From positions 1 to 64,000 of the forward strand of contig NZ_PTIS01000008.1 of NCBI RefSeq assembly GCF_002934235.1: a stretch of DNA of 64,000 nt, read 5' to 3'. Positions 7,574-15,566 of this stretch are shown here, piece after piece. Numbering within the stretch: the stretch's first letter is position 1; every line of letters starts with the position of its first letter. The DNA is from Clostridium algidicarnis DSM 15099 (lineage in GTDB: Bacteria; Bacillota; Clostridia; Clostridiales; Clostridiaceae). The position numbers and the translations under genes are program-made. The notes below the pieces were generated by a model. The model was not told where the DNA came from. It did not search any database and saw nothing but the letters and a program-made list of their open reading frames with translations.

Positions 7574-10132
7574 TTATTCTACATTATACCTTTTTATATA
7601 CCAACTTTTCATTATTTGGGTTAAGAATATATAGCACATTATTATAACTGACAATATTAAATAATAGGTAACTGGTAATTTAGTAAATCCAAAAGCAGAT
7701 GCTAGTGGTGAGTTAATTAATATTATTCCAGCTGCTACTATTAGTAGTGAAGTTATCGTAAGTGGCTTACTTGCTCTACTTTGTATAAATGGAATTTTAT
7801 TTGTTCTTATAACATGAATTATTAGTGTTTGGGTTATAAGTGATTCTAAAAACCACCCTGATTGAAACAAAGCTGGATTATCAAAAGCATGAAATCCATA
7901 TAACATTATAAAATAAGTAGCATAATCGAATATAGAACTTATAGGACCTATATGGAATATATACCTTTTTATTTCTTCTATATCCCATCTTCTTGGTATC
8001 TTTATCCACTCTTCGTCTACAGTGTCTGTAGGTATTGTAGTTTGAGAAATATCATATAATAAATTATTTGTCAAAACTTGAATTGGAAGCATTGGTAAGA
8101 ACGGTACAAATATACTTGCACCTATAACACTAAACATATTTCCAAAATTAGAGCTTGATGTCATCTTTATATATTTAACTATATTACCAAATATCCGTCT
8201 TCCCTCGAGCATAGCCTCTTCTAATACTAATAAATTATTTTCTAAAAGTATCATATCTGAAGATTCTTTTGCTATGTCTACGGCTGTATTTACAGAAATG
8301 CCTACATCTGCTACTTTAAGAGCTGGTGCATCATTTATTCCATCTCCCATAAAACCAACTACGTGACCTTTCTTTTGAAGGGCTCTTATGATTCTTTCTT
8401 TATGCATTGGTGAAAGTTTTGCAAATATTGTTGTATTTTCTGCCTTAACTTGTAGTTCTTCGTCAGATAGCTTATCTAAATCACTACCAAGTAGCAATGA
8501 ATCTGCTTTAAGATTTACTTCTTTACATATTTTTCGAGTTATAATTTCATTATCCCCTGTTAACACCTTCACATCTACATTATATTTATGGAATTTAGCT
8601 ATAGCCTCTTTTGAGGTGTCCTTTGGTGGATCTAAAAATGCCATAAAGCCAAGAAGTGTTAAGTTCTTTTCATCTTCTACAGAATATTCCTTTTTATCCG
8701 CATTTCTAACCTTATAAGCAATTGCTATAACCCTAAATCCATCTTCATTTAAAATTTTAACTATAGAGTTTGTTTCCTCTATCATTTCCCCCTTAAAGGT
8801 TTCAGTTCCATCTTTTGTTTCATAATTATTACATAGGCTTAAAACTTCTTCCACAGCCCCTTTGCATATTAAAACATCTTCCATCCTTTTATTCCTTACA
8901 ACTACAGACATTCTTTTTCTCATAAAATCAAAGGGTATCTCATCTATTTTTTCATACTTTCCATCAATATTAAAATCTTCTCCATCTAATTTATGTTCTA
9001 ATATGGATTCATCCATCATATTTTTTAATCCTGTTTGATAAAAACTATTTATATATCCATATTTCAAAACTCTACTACTATCTTCCCCATATATATTTAA
9101 ATACTTTTCTAATATTACTTTTCCACAAGTTATAGTTCCTGTTTTATCTGTACATAAAATATCCATAGCTCCAAAATTTTGCAAGGCATTTAATCTTCTT
9201 ACTATTACCTTTTTCTTAGACATTGCAATAGCACCTTTAGATAAATTAACTGTAACTATCATTGGAAGCATCTCTGGTGTTAATCCAACCGCCACTGCTA
9301 TTGCAAACAAAAAGGAATCAAACCAATTACCTTTTACAAATCCATTTATTAAAAAAACTAAAGGGGCAATAATAAATATAAGTTTTATCATAAGCCAGAC
9401 AAACTTATTTATTCCCTTGTCGAAATCTGTAATTTCTTGTTGTCCGCCAAGCTTACTTGTAAGTTTACCAAAGTAAGTTTTATTACCTGTATTTAAAACT
9501 ATTGCTATTGCTGTACCACTTTCAACGTTAGTACCCATAAAGCATAAATTAGTATTTTCAAAATCATTATCATATTCTTTATCACTTACAATCTTTTCAA
9601 CAGGCAAGGATTCACCTGTAAGTGCAGATTGATTTACAAATAAATCTTTAGATGTTATTATTTGTACATCTGCTGGTATCATGTCCCCTGAAGAAAGGTG
9701 TATTATATCTCCAGGTACTATTACCTTAAGCGGAATCTCATTTGCTTTTCCATCTCTTATAACTGTTGCTGTGGTTCTTACCATAGACTTTAATTGTTCT
9801 GTTGAATTATCCGCCCTAACTTCTTGAACAAACTTTAAAACTACACCTAAACTCACCATTACTCCCATTACTATAGCGGCCTTATTATCACCACTTAAAT
9901 AGGAAATTAAAGCTAATGCCATAAGTAATATTACAAGTGGATTTTTTATATTTTCATATATTCTTTTTATTATAGTAGGTTTCTTTTCACTTTCTAATTC
10001 ATTAAATCCATACTCATCTAATCTATCTTCTACTTCCTGTTGTTTTAATCCCTCTAAGGAACTATTAAGTTTTTTTAATAATATCTCTGTATTTTTATTT
10101 TCAAAACTATTTAACATCTCTTTTAATACCAT
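7574..10132 (-). CDS. mgtA: Magnesium-translocating P-type ATPase
   Basis: 852 residues, the usual length for MgtA/MgtB (type IIIB P-ATPase), which imports Mg2+ across the cytoplasmic membrane. Visible are the actuator motif LTGES near residue 172, the phosphorylation motif CTDKTGT with Asp329, a VGLTPEMLP helix before it, the MGDGINDAPALK hinge, and the C-terminal membrane bundle with SSNFGNMFSVIGASIF. An M-box leader with its own promoter precedes it, so expression should rise when Mg2+ is low. No Shine-Dalgarno site is well placed before the first ATG (AGGAG is about 26 nt away), so initiation may depend on the leader ORFs or begin at the internal ATG six codons in. Confidence 0.9.
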   Translation of the reverse strand: MVLKEMLNSFENKNTEILLKKLNSSLEGLKQQEVEDRLDEYGFNELESEKKPTIIKRIYENIKNPLVILLMALALISYLSGDNKAAIVMGVMVSLGVVLKFVQEVRADNSTEQLKSMVRTTATVIRDGKANEIPLKVIVPGDIIHLSSGDMIPADVQIITSKDLFVNQSALTGESLPVEKIVSDKEYDNDFENTNLCFMGTNVESGTAIAIVLNTGNKTYFGKLTSKLGGQQEITDFDKGINKFVWLMIKLIFIIAPLVFLINGFVKGNWFDSFLFAIAVAVGLTPEMLPMIVTVNLSKGAIAMSKKKVIVRRLNALQNFGAMDILCTDKTGTITCGKVILEKYLNIYGEDSSRVLKYGYINSFYQTGLKNMMDESILEHKLDGEDFNIDGKYEKIDEIPFDFMRKRMSVVVRNKRMEDVLICKGAVEEVLSLCNNYETKDGTETFKGEMIEETNSIVKILNEDGFRVIAIAYKVRNADKKEYSVEDEKNLTLLGFMAFLDPPKDTSKEAIAKFHKYNVDVKVLTGDNEIITRKICKEVNLKADSLLLGSDLDKLSDEELQVKAENTTIFAKLSPMHKERIIRALQKKGHVVGFMGDGINDAPALKVADVGISVNTAVDIAKESSDMILLENNLLVLEEAMLEGRRIFGNIVKYIKMTSSSNFGNMFSVIGASIFVPFLPMLPIQVLTNNLLYDISQTTIPTDTVDEEWIKIPRRWDIEEIKRYIFHIGPISSIFDYATYFIMLYGFHAFDNPALFQSGWFLESLITQTLIIHVIRTNKIPFIQSRASKPLTITSLLIVAAGIILINSPLASAFGFTKLPVTYYLILSVIIMCYIFLTQIMKSWYIKRYNVE

Positions 10133-10309
10133 AGTAATTCTGTTGTTAAAAATCTATAGCTCCTATAATTTTCATAAAATTATAATCTTTATAAGATCTC
10201 AAAACAATTATGAATGCTGTAAATTACGCCTCTCACTTTATAATGTTATAATCTTAGTAAAATTTTAATTATATAAATCATATAGTTTCTATAGGAACTT
10301 ATAGATATC

Positions 10310-10330
10310 CTACAACAGTTCACCTCCTTT
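10310..10330 (-). promoter_or_regulatory. Strong ribosome binding site followed by a TTG-TAG start-stop
   Basis: Immediately after the leader ORF stop lies AAAAGGAGGTGAACTG, an excellent ribosome binding site, followed 7 nt after GGAGG by TTG and then TAG. If used it is a one-codon ORF, a ribosome stalling or parking site rather than a gene. It could also be a decayed second leader ORF. Further toward mgtA two other tiny frames occur (11 and 9 codons), neither with a clear ribosome binding site. Confidence 0.3.
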
Positions 10331-10332
10331 TA

Positions 10333-10437
10333 TTAGGCATCACTATCCTCTCCTAGATGAATATCCGGAAGGGGGTCTATGCCATCTGATTGATTTTTAC
10401 TTTTTTCATTTTCACTATTAATAATACTTTCTCCCAA
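10333..10437 (-). CDS. Candidate acidic, proline-containing leader peptide of mgtA
   Basis: 34-codon ORF starting with TTG 9 nt after AAGGAGG and ending just before another strong ribosome binding site. It lies between the M-box terminator and mgtA. The peptide starts MGESIINSENEK and its C-terminal half is acidic with prolines (GIDPLPDIHLGEDSDA). Acidic and proline-rich nascent chains are known to destabilise translating ribosomes at low Mg2+ in the enterobacterial MgtL leader. A similar Mg2+-sensing role here is inference. No homologue is recognised by eye and the leader is not long enough to exclude chance, but start, ribosome site, composition and place agree. Confidence 0.5.
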   Translation of the reverse strand: MGESIINSENEKSKNQSDGIDPLPDIHLGEDSDA

Positions 10438-10456
10438 GAATACTCACCTCCTTAAA

Positions 10457-10492
10457 ATAGAAAAATCTCTTCACCCAGCGGATGAAGAGATT
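10457..10492 (-). terminator. M-box expression-platform terminator
   Basis: On the minus strand a 10-bp stem (AATCTCTTCA / TGAAGAGATT) with a 9-nt loop is followed by TTTCTATTTT. It sits directly after the M-box aptamer and before the leader ORF. Mg2+ binding by M-box RNAs is known to favour such a terminator. Confidence 0.85.
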
Positions 10493-10502
10493 AAATTGCT
10501 CA

Positions 10503-10680
10503 TGAAAAATAAAGACTACTTCATTCGTTGAGCTTTAGCACTATATAACTTTGGCTTTGTTTTAAAACATACCAGCTACATTAAGTAAAGCCTTAATCGA
10601 CAGTACTTGCTAACCCGTTGGCGTCTCTCGACATTTCTGGGCAGTAGCTTATATTTATATAGTAACCTCACCTAACAATT
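10503..10680 (-). ncRNA. M-box (ykoK) magnesium riboswitch
   Basis: The minus-strand sequence carries the conserved M-box blocks in order: GTTAGGTGAGG, AAGCTACTGCCCAGAAATG, TCGAGAGACGCCAACGGG, ATGTAGCTGG and GCTAAAGCTCAACGA. M-box RNAs fold with several bound Mg2+ ions and switch off Mg2+ transporter genes when Mg2+ is plentiful. The downstream gene is mgtA, the expected target. Together with the following terminator this is a transcriptional OFF switch. Confidence 0.93.
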
Positions 10681-10722
10681 CTATATTAATTTTTATTTTG
10701 TATAATTCATTTTTACTTCTTT

Positions 10723-10751
10723 ATAATAAGACTAAGATTTTTAAAAGTCAA
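10723..10751 (-). promoter_or_regulatory. Promoter of the M-box/mgtA transcript
   Basis: TTGACT and TATTAT boxes separated by 17 bp read toward the M-box, with the -10 box about 45 bp before the first conserved aptamer block. This fits a vegetative sigma factor promoter. Confidence 0.65.
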
Positions 10752-10834
10752 TCATTAACCTAAATAAACATTATATTTACAATTAATATAAGCTATGCCT
10801 TATACTAATATATTAGGTTTTTTTCTTTCTGTGA

Positions 10835-11095
10835 TTACTTTATTGATTCTCTCTTAGTTTTGTTTACGTCCATTATCTTTTTTACTATGTAGTCATAGCC
10901 TTTAGGTGAATGTGGTATTAAACAATTTGAACAATCCTTTATACCATTGATATCATTTTTATTTCCACCACAATCTTCTAAAAAATAAAGTGGACAATAG
11001 CAAAACAAGCAGTTAAATTCTTCTTCATTTTTAACTTTGTGACATGGAAAATACTGACACCCATCATTTTTAAAAAACCTATAATTATTATCCAT
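10835..11095 (-). CDS. Small cysteine-rich domain protein
   Basis: 86 residues with nine cysteines, arranged as DGCQYFPCHK, CLFCYCPLYF, LEDCGG and KDCSNCLIPH. This matches the cysteine-rich small domain family (PF04071 type), presumed to bind metal; its biochemical role is not established. Some relatives occur near cobalamin-salvage genes. It is a separate transcription unit upstream of the mgtA leader, about 85 bp before that promoter on the same strand. ATG follows a GGGGGAG site. Confidence 0.7.
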   Translation of the reverse strand: MDNNYRFFKNDGCQYFPCHKVKNEEEFNCLFCYCPLYFLEDCGGNKNDINGIKDCSNCLIPHSPKGYDYIVKKIMDVNKTKRESIK

Positions 11096-11228
11096 ACAAA
11101 CTCCCCCTATTTTAAACTACATCTTAAAATTAACTTATATAAATAAGTTGTGTCTATAGTTTCTAATTAATAACCTTATTTTAGCTTGTTTGTTAAGAAC
11201 TTTATAAAGCTATTATATATTAATATCA

Positions 11229-11414
11229 TTAATATAACTTAAATATACATATGGAAATTTTTAAAGTCAACCTTTTGTCCAAACTTTTAAATCTATCTTT
11301 TACCAATTCTAAGCTTCTAAACGAAGTATATCCTGCATACTTAATATGCTTTACATCATTTATATTCCTATTTTTAAGTTTATTAATAAAAAAAGTCCTT
11401 AATATCCCTATAAA
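11229..11414 (-). pseudogene. Possible gene remnant: open frame without a start
   Basis: The 380-base gap between the Cys-rich gene and the MBL gene holds a minus-strand open frame of about 61 codons with plausible protein composition (for example KHIKYAGYTSFRSLELVKDR) but no ATG, GTG or TTG with a ribosome site at its head. It may be the 3' fragment of a lost gene. I do not recognise the family. Chance is not excluded. Confidence 0.3.
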
Positions 11415-11426
11415 TTAAATATTATT

Positions 11427-11435
11427 TGTTATAAT
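11427..11435 (+). promoter_or_regulatory. Extended -10 promoter element
   Basis: TGTTATAAT forms an extended -10 (TGn-TATAAT) about 40 bp before the start of the MBL-fold gene. No convincing -35 box is seen, which is usual for extended -10 promoters. Confidence 0.45.
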
Positions 11436-11474
11436 CTAAATAGAAGAACTTAAACATGAGGAGGCCAACTTTAT

Positions 11475-12365
11475 ATGGAACTAAAAAAGATTAATGGAAA
11501 TAGCTATTATATACCCTCTGGTACTAACATTGGAGTATATACATTTAAAAATAAAAATTGCATTCTTATAGACACAGGTATAAATAACACTTCTGCTAGG
11601 AAAGTAGAAGAAGCTTTAATAGAAAATAATCTTCACCCTAAATATATAATAAATACTCATAGCCACCTAGATCATTGTGGTGCAAATAATTACTTTTTAA
11701 ATAATTATCCCGGATGTATAACCTATGCTTCTTTAAAAGAAAAGATTTTTATGGAGAATCCTGAAATTATGCCCTATGCATTATTTTCATCCTACGCTGC
11801 TAAAGAACTAAAGAAATCTAATACACCTATAAATGTTGATGAAATATTAGATTATGGTATAAATAAAATTAACGATGAAAAAATAGAAATAATTTCACTA
11901 AAAGGTCACTCTATGGAACACATAGGAATAATAACTCCTGATAAAGTATGTTATCTTGGAGATTCCATATTCAGCGAAGAAATCATAAAAAGGCACCCTT
12001 TTCCTTACCTATATAATATAGAGGAATCATTAAACACTTTAGAATATATAAAGACCTTAGATGCTGACTACTTTATGGTAAGCCATGCAAAAATCATCTA
12101 TTCTAAAGATGAAATAATAAATCTTGCAGATATAAATATAAAAAACATAAACAAATATATAAATCAATGTTTAGAACTCTTAGATCAGCCTTTAACAAGG
12201 GAGGACCTCTTAGAAAGCATTGCATTATTAAATGATATAGATTTAGGTTTTAATGAATATTATATAAATTTAGGTGCTACCTCTGCCTTTATAGCTTACT
12301 TATATAACAAATCATTAATCCATCACTCTGCAGAAGATGGCAAGCTATATTATTTTAAAAAATAG
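11475..12365 (+). CDS. MBL-fold metallo-hydrolase
   Basis: 296 residues with the metallo-beta-lactamase fold signature. THSHLDHCG (near residue 60) provides HxHxDH metal ligands, LKGHSMEHIGI the next His, and LGDSIF the bridging Asp; a C-terminal SHAK completes the set. Proteins of this group hydrolyse thioesters, lactones or similar bonds in the cytoplasm. The C-terminal ~90 residues resemble a small helical add-on domain with a possible winged-helix character. ATG follows GAGGAGG by about 8 nt. It is a single-gene unit and substrate cannot be inferred. Confidence 0.85.
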   Translation: MELKKINGNSYYIPSGTNIGVYTFKNKNCILIDTGINNTSARKVEEALIENNLHPKYIINTHSHLDHCGANNYFLNNYPGCITYASLKEKIFMENPEIMPYALFSSYAAKELKKSNTPINVDEILDYGINKINDEKIEIISLKGHSMEHIGIITPDKVCYLGDSIFSEEIIKRHPFPYLYNIEESLNTLEYIKTLDADYFMVSHAKIIYSKDEIINLADINIKNINKYINQCLELLDQPLTREDLLESIALLNDIDLGFNEYYINLGATSAFIAYLYNKSLIHHSAEDGKLYYFKK

Positions 12366-12403
12366 TCTGTTTATTATCAAAATCATCAACAAAACATTGT
12401 ATA

Positions 12404-12457
12404 AACTATAAATACTTGTGAACTGTCCCCAAGTATTTATAGTTATGAACTGTCCCC
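12404..12457 (+). repeat. Paired GAACTGTCCCC repeat, copy 2, with inverted repeat
   Basis: Two GAACTGTCCCC cores start at 12420 and 12447, exactly 27 bp apart in the same orientation. The first is framed by a perfect 14-bp inverted repeat (AACTATAAATACTT at 12404-12417 and its complement at 12431-12444), so the motif GTGAACTGTCCCC would form the whole loop of a hairpin. It lies just after the MBL-fold gene. Confidence 0.8.
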
Positions 12458-12485
12458 TATATTCCTTATATTTTTTTAAAAGCTA

Positions 12486-12514
12486 TTGACTTAATATTCT
12501 GAATAATATATAAT
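12486..12514 (+). promoter_or_regulatory. Strong vegetative-type promoter
   Basis: TTGACT and TATAAT with 17 bp between them, one mismatch from consensus. It reads right into a 350-base region that has no long ORF and ends in a strong terminator. Confidence 0.75.
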
Positions 12515-12772
12515 TAGTTTAACAACATGAATTAGCAAAACTATCCTCTTCATATTCATAAATCGATTGTAGGAGGTGGTAAAATATTTATAAAGTAATA
12601 CTTCTAGAATATTAATAAGAAGAGAGGTGAGACCACCAGAAAATTAAATTTCACAAATAAACCGCTTAAATTTGTTTTCCTCTTTGCAAAGGGTTAATTA
12701 TAAATATAAATATAACCGTTAAGTAATATATAAGAGAGAATAACAAGTGAATCGAAGGAAGGAGACCCTATA

Positions 12773-12817
12773 TTGACAGACACAGAAAGTAGTCCGCCAA
12801 AAAACAATGAAAGTTAG
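12773..12817 (+). CDS. Possible 14-residue peptide MTDTESSPPKNNES
   Basis: TTG start 8 nt after AAGGAAGGAG, and stop inside the 5' arm of the terminator hairpin, so ribosomes reaching the stop could disturb terminator folding. The peptide is polar with a Pro-Pro pair. Its start overlaps the stop of a 9-codon frame (TTGA), an arrangement typical of translational coupling. No homologue known to me; chance is possible. Confidence 0.35.
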   Translation: MTDTESSPPKNNES

Positions 12818-12868
12818 AGTGCTTACTAAAGGTATTTATATATATAGTAAGCACTCTAACTTTTTAAT
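12811..12868 (+). terminator. Strong intrinsic terminator
   Basis: An 18-bp perfect stem (AAGTTAGAGTGCTTACTA and its complement) with a 16-nt AT loop, followed by TTTTTAATTTT. It ends the orphan transcript and could also stop lplA transcription arriving from the other strand. Confidence 0.85.
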
Positions 12869-12936
12869 TTTATCAACTCATATTCAATAACTTTTACTAC
12901 TCAGTATTTTAATACTGAAATATGTGGGTAATAAAC

Positions 12937-13914
12937 TTAAAATAATACTTGGAGAAAATCTTCCTTGGTAACATTTGATATATAATTAGACATATCAACA
13001 TCTTTTAAAGATTCAATAACAGCAGCCTTTTCATGTTTTATTCCTTTAAGTTTATCTTCTAAATTTCCTATGTCTTCTTTACCAAAGAAATCTCCATATA
13101 TTTTAATTTCATTAATAACTCCAAGCTTTACATCAACATTACATTCTACTGTTCCACCTTTAAACTTCTTTTCTTCTTTAAAATTATACTTAGGTGACTT
13201 ACCAAAGTTCCAATCCCAGGTACTGTACTTTTCTTCTCTAAGCTTTTCTATAGTCTTTATTTCTTGTTCATTAAATTCTTCAATCTTTGCCCCTTCTTTA
13301 ATAGCTAAGTGGTGAAATATTTCATCTTTAAATTCTAATACATCCATAGGATTATTTTTAAGATGATCACTTATATTTGTAACCCTGCTGCTAATGGATT
13401 TTACGCTTTTATCTGTAAATTTAATAGGTTTTGAAATAAGGGCTTTACTTAAGTCGGACATACTAGAAGAAAATAATAAGGTTCCATGATGCATTACCCT
13501 ATTCTTGTACTTACACTGAGCATTTCCTGAGAATTTCTTACCTTCTATCAAAAGGTCGTTTCTTCCTGAAAACTCAGCCTTAACTCCAAGTTCACTTAAA
13601 ACTTCAATTATTGGTTCCACGAACTTTTGGAAATCATTAAAACTTTGTCCATCGTTTACTATAAAGGTGAAGTTTATATTTCCAAGATCATGAAATACGG
13701 CTCCACCTCCTGTAAGTCTTCTAACTACCTTTATATTATTTTCTGTTATATAATCTAAATTTATTTCAGAAAGGGTATTTTGATTCTTTCCTACAACTAT
13801 ACAAGACTCGTTTCTCCAAAGCATAAAATATTCCTCATCAGTATGCTTTAATAAATATTCTTCTGATGCTAAATTAAAATAAGCGTCTGTATTTAAATTA
13901 TTTATATATCTCAT
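12937..13914 (-). CDS. lplA: Lipoate-protein ligase
   Basis: 325 residues, the size of two-domain LplA (large catalytic domain plus small C-terminal domain). The N-terminus contains FMLWRNESCIVVGKNQN, the central RRLTGGGAVFHDLGNINFTF lipoyl-adenylate site and KFSGNAQ with the conserved Lys. LplA activates free lipoate with ATP and attaches it to apo-proteins. The likely client is GcvH, coded in the glycine cleavage operon immediately upstream on the same strand but behind a terminator, so lplA forms its own unit. ATG follows AAAGGAG. Confidence 0.9.
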   Translation of the reverse strand: MRYINNLNTDAYFNLASEEYLLKHTDEEYFMLWRNESCIVVGKNQNTLSEINLDYITENNIKVVRRLTGGGAVFHDLGNINFTFIVNDGQSFNDFQKFVEPIIEVLSELGVKAEFSGRNDLLIEGKKFSGNAQCKYKNRVMHHGTLLFSSSMSDLSKALISKPIKFTDKSVKSISSRVTNISDHLKNNPMDVLEFKDEIFHHLAIKEGAKIEEFNEQEIKTIEKLREEKYSTWDWNFGKSPKYNFKEEKKFKGGTVECNVDVKLGVINEIKIYGDFFGKEDIGNLEDKLKGIKHEKAAVIESLKDVDMSNYISNVTKEDFLQVLF

Positions 13915-14081
13915 GAAATTTCTCCTTTGATTTTATGTAAGATTTTAATAGTTATTATGATTTATTAAAAATATTTATGTATATAATATTTCAAAAAATA
14001 TCTACTGAATAAAATATATCCAATCTTTTGTCTTTTATTTTTTGCCCTTTATCCATATCTAATGTCTTTTATAACTAAAAT

Positions 14082-14115
14082 CCACATACCCTTAGGTTAC
14101 TCTAAGAATATGTGG
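14082..14115 (-). terminator. Terminator of the gcv operon
   Basis: Imperfect hairpin (CCACATA...TATGTGG with an inner CTTAG/CTAAG stem) followed by ATTTTAG on the minus strand, 40 bp after the lpd stop codon. It separates the glycine cleavage genes from lplA. Confidence 0.65.
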
Positions 14116-14153
14116 AAGCTAGTATTATTTCTCTCATAACATCATAAGTTTTT

Positions 14154-15551
14154 TTATTTTCTAGGAGGTGCTATATGAATTGCTTCTTTTTTGAGTCCTA
14201 AAGCAGCTTCATAAAATGCTTCGCTTAATGTTGGATGTGCATGAACTGTCTTCTTTATATCCTCTACACCAAGCTTATTATTTATTGCAAGTGCACCTTC
14301 ATGAATTAGGTCAGAAGCATGTGGCCCCATAATATGTACTCCTATTATGGTATCATCTTCTTTAAGTGATAGTATTTTAATGAATCCATCTCCTTCTCCA
14401 AGAGATAATGCTTTTCCGTTAGCACCAAACATAAATTTACTTGCATTATATTCTAGTTCTCTTTTTTTAGCCTCATCTTCAGTAACCCCAACTGAAGCGA
14501 TTTCTGGGAATACAAATATGCAATCTGGTATTATTGCTTCATATCTTTTATTTGTAAGTCCAGCTATATGTTCTACTGCATAAACTCCTTGACTTGATGC
14601 AGCATGAGCTAAAAGTGATATACCGTTCACGTCCCCAATGGCATATATCCCCTCTATATTAGTTTTAAGATTCTCATCTACCCTTATTCCCTTTTTATCC
14701 ATAACTATTCCTAATGATTCTATATCCAAGCCTTTTACATTGGCTCTTCTCCCCTTAGAAATCAATATTGTATCTGCAGTTATAGACATTTCTCCCTTTT
14801 TACCCTCAGCTTTTATTACAAGTTTTTCGCCTTGTCTTTCAATAGATTTTACATCTACTGATGATTGAACTTCTATGCCTTGTTTCTTTAGATAAGCAGA
14901 ATATCTTTTGGTAATATCACTATCTACAGATGGAAATATTGTTGTTGAAGCTTTAATAACTTTAACCTTAGTTTTCATAGCATTAAATATTCCAGCGAAT
15001 TCTAATCCTATTACGCCTCCTCCTAAAACTACTAACTCTTCTGGTATTTCCTCAAATTCTAAAAGTTCATCACTAGTTACAACACCTTTTTCCTCAATAC
15101 CTTTTATGCTCGGCATGTACGGAACAGATCCTGTAGCTATTATAATATTTTTAGTTCTAATATTCTGCACACCATCTGCAGTCTTAACAGTAACTGTATT
15201 TTTATCCTTTAAAGTAGCTTCTCCAGAAATAACTTCTACCTTATTAGCTTTTAAAAGTTGTTCTACTCCTGATACTAGAGTATGTACAATTTTATTTTTT
15301 CTATCTTGTACCTTTGCTACATTTATGCTGTAATCAGAAACATTTATTCCAAACTCATCTATATTTTCTAATATATTAAGTATTTCAGCATTTCTATAAA
15401 GAGCTTTTGTAGGTATACAACCTCTATTAAGACAGGTACCACCTAGCTTATCTTTTTCTACTACTGTAACGTTAAGTCCAAGTTGGGCTGCTCTTATTGC
15501 AGCCACATACCCACCTGGACCTCCTCCTATTACAATTATATCCTTATCCAT
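14154..15551 (-). CDS. lpdA: Dihydrolipoyl dehydrogenase (glycine cleavage L-protein)
   Basis: About 465 residues, a flavin disulfide oxidoreductase. FAD-binding GGGPGGYVAAIRAAQLG is at the N-terminus, the redox disulfide motif LGGTCLNRGCIPTKAL follows near residue 40, a second dinucleotide fold starts at VVLGGGVIGLEFAG, and the C-terminal HAHPTLSEAF gives the catalytic His-Glu pair. It reoxidises the dihydrolipoyl arm of GcvH with NAD+. It is last in the gcv operon, 6 bp after gcvPB. An ATG three codons upstream lies only 2 nt from AGGAGG, so I chose the next ATG (11 nt away); neither spacing is ideal. Confidence 0.93.
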   Translation of the reverse strand: MDKDIIVIGGGPGGYVAAIRAAQLGLNVTVVEKDKLGGTCLNRGCIPTKALYRNAEILNILENIDEFGINVSDYSINVAKVQDRKNKIVHTLVSGVEQLLKANKVEVISGEATLKDKNTVTVKTADGVQNIRTKNIIIATGSVPYMPSIKGIEEKGVVTSDELLEFEEIPEELVVLGGGVIGLEFAGIFNAMKTKVKVIKASTTIFPSVDSDITKRYSAYLKKQGIEVQSSVDVKSIERQGEKLVIKAEGKKGEMSITADTILISKGRRANVKGLDIESLGIVMDKKGIRVDENLKTNIEGIYAIGDVNGISLLAHAASSQGVYAVEHIAGLTNKRYEAIIPDCIFVFPEIASVGVTEDEAKKRELEYNASKFMFGANGKALSLGEGDGFIKILSLKEDDTIIGVHIMGPHASDLIHEGALAINNKLGVEDIKKTVHAHPTLSEAFYEAALGLKKEAIHIAPPRK

Positions 15552-15566
15552 TATACACATATCCTC

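Larger units (their letters stand above)
12521..12868 (+). ncRNA. Candidate orphan small RNA or micro-peptide transcript
   Basis: The stretch between the promoter and the terminator encodes no normal gene. It contains several strong Shine-Dalgarno sequences, notably TAGGAGGTGG near 12570, GAGAGGTGAG near 12622 and GAAGGAAGGAG near 12755. GGTGGT near 12575 can pair with ACCACC near 12632, and CTTTGCAAAG near 12682 is self-complementary, so local structure is likely. Two tiny frames are joined through a TTGA overlap: GTG at 12747 (9 codons) ends in the TGA that overlaps the TTG of a 14-codon frame. I do not recognise a known RNA family. Function unknown. Confidence 0.45.

Noticed and set aside
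12418-12457. Rho-independent terminator of the MBL-fold gene at repeat copy 2
   Set aside because: The 14-bp hairpin is strong but lacks a following U-tract, and the loop is the dispersed repeat motif, so repeat annotation is preferred.
14908-15333. 141-codon open frame antisense to lpdA
   Set aside because: Shadow of a confidently assigned gene, low-complexity Ser/Leu/Pro composition, no ribosome site.
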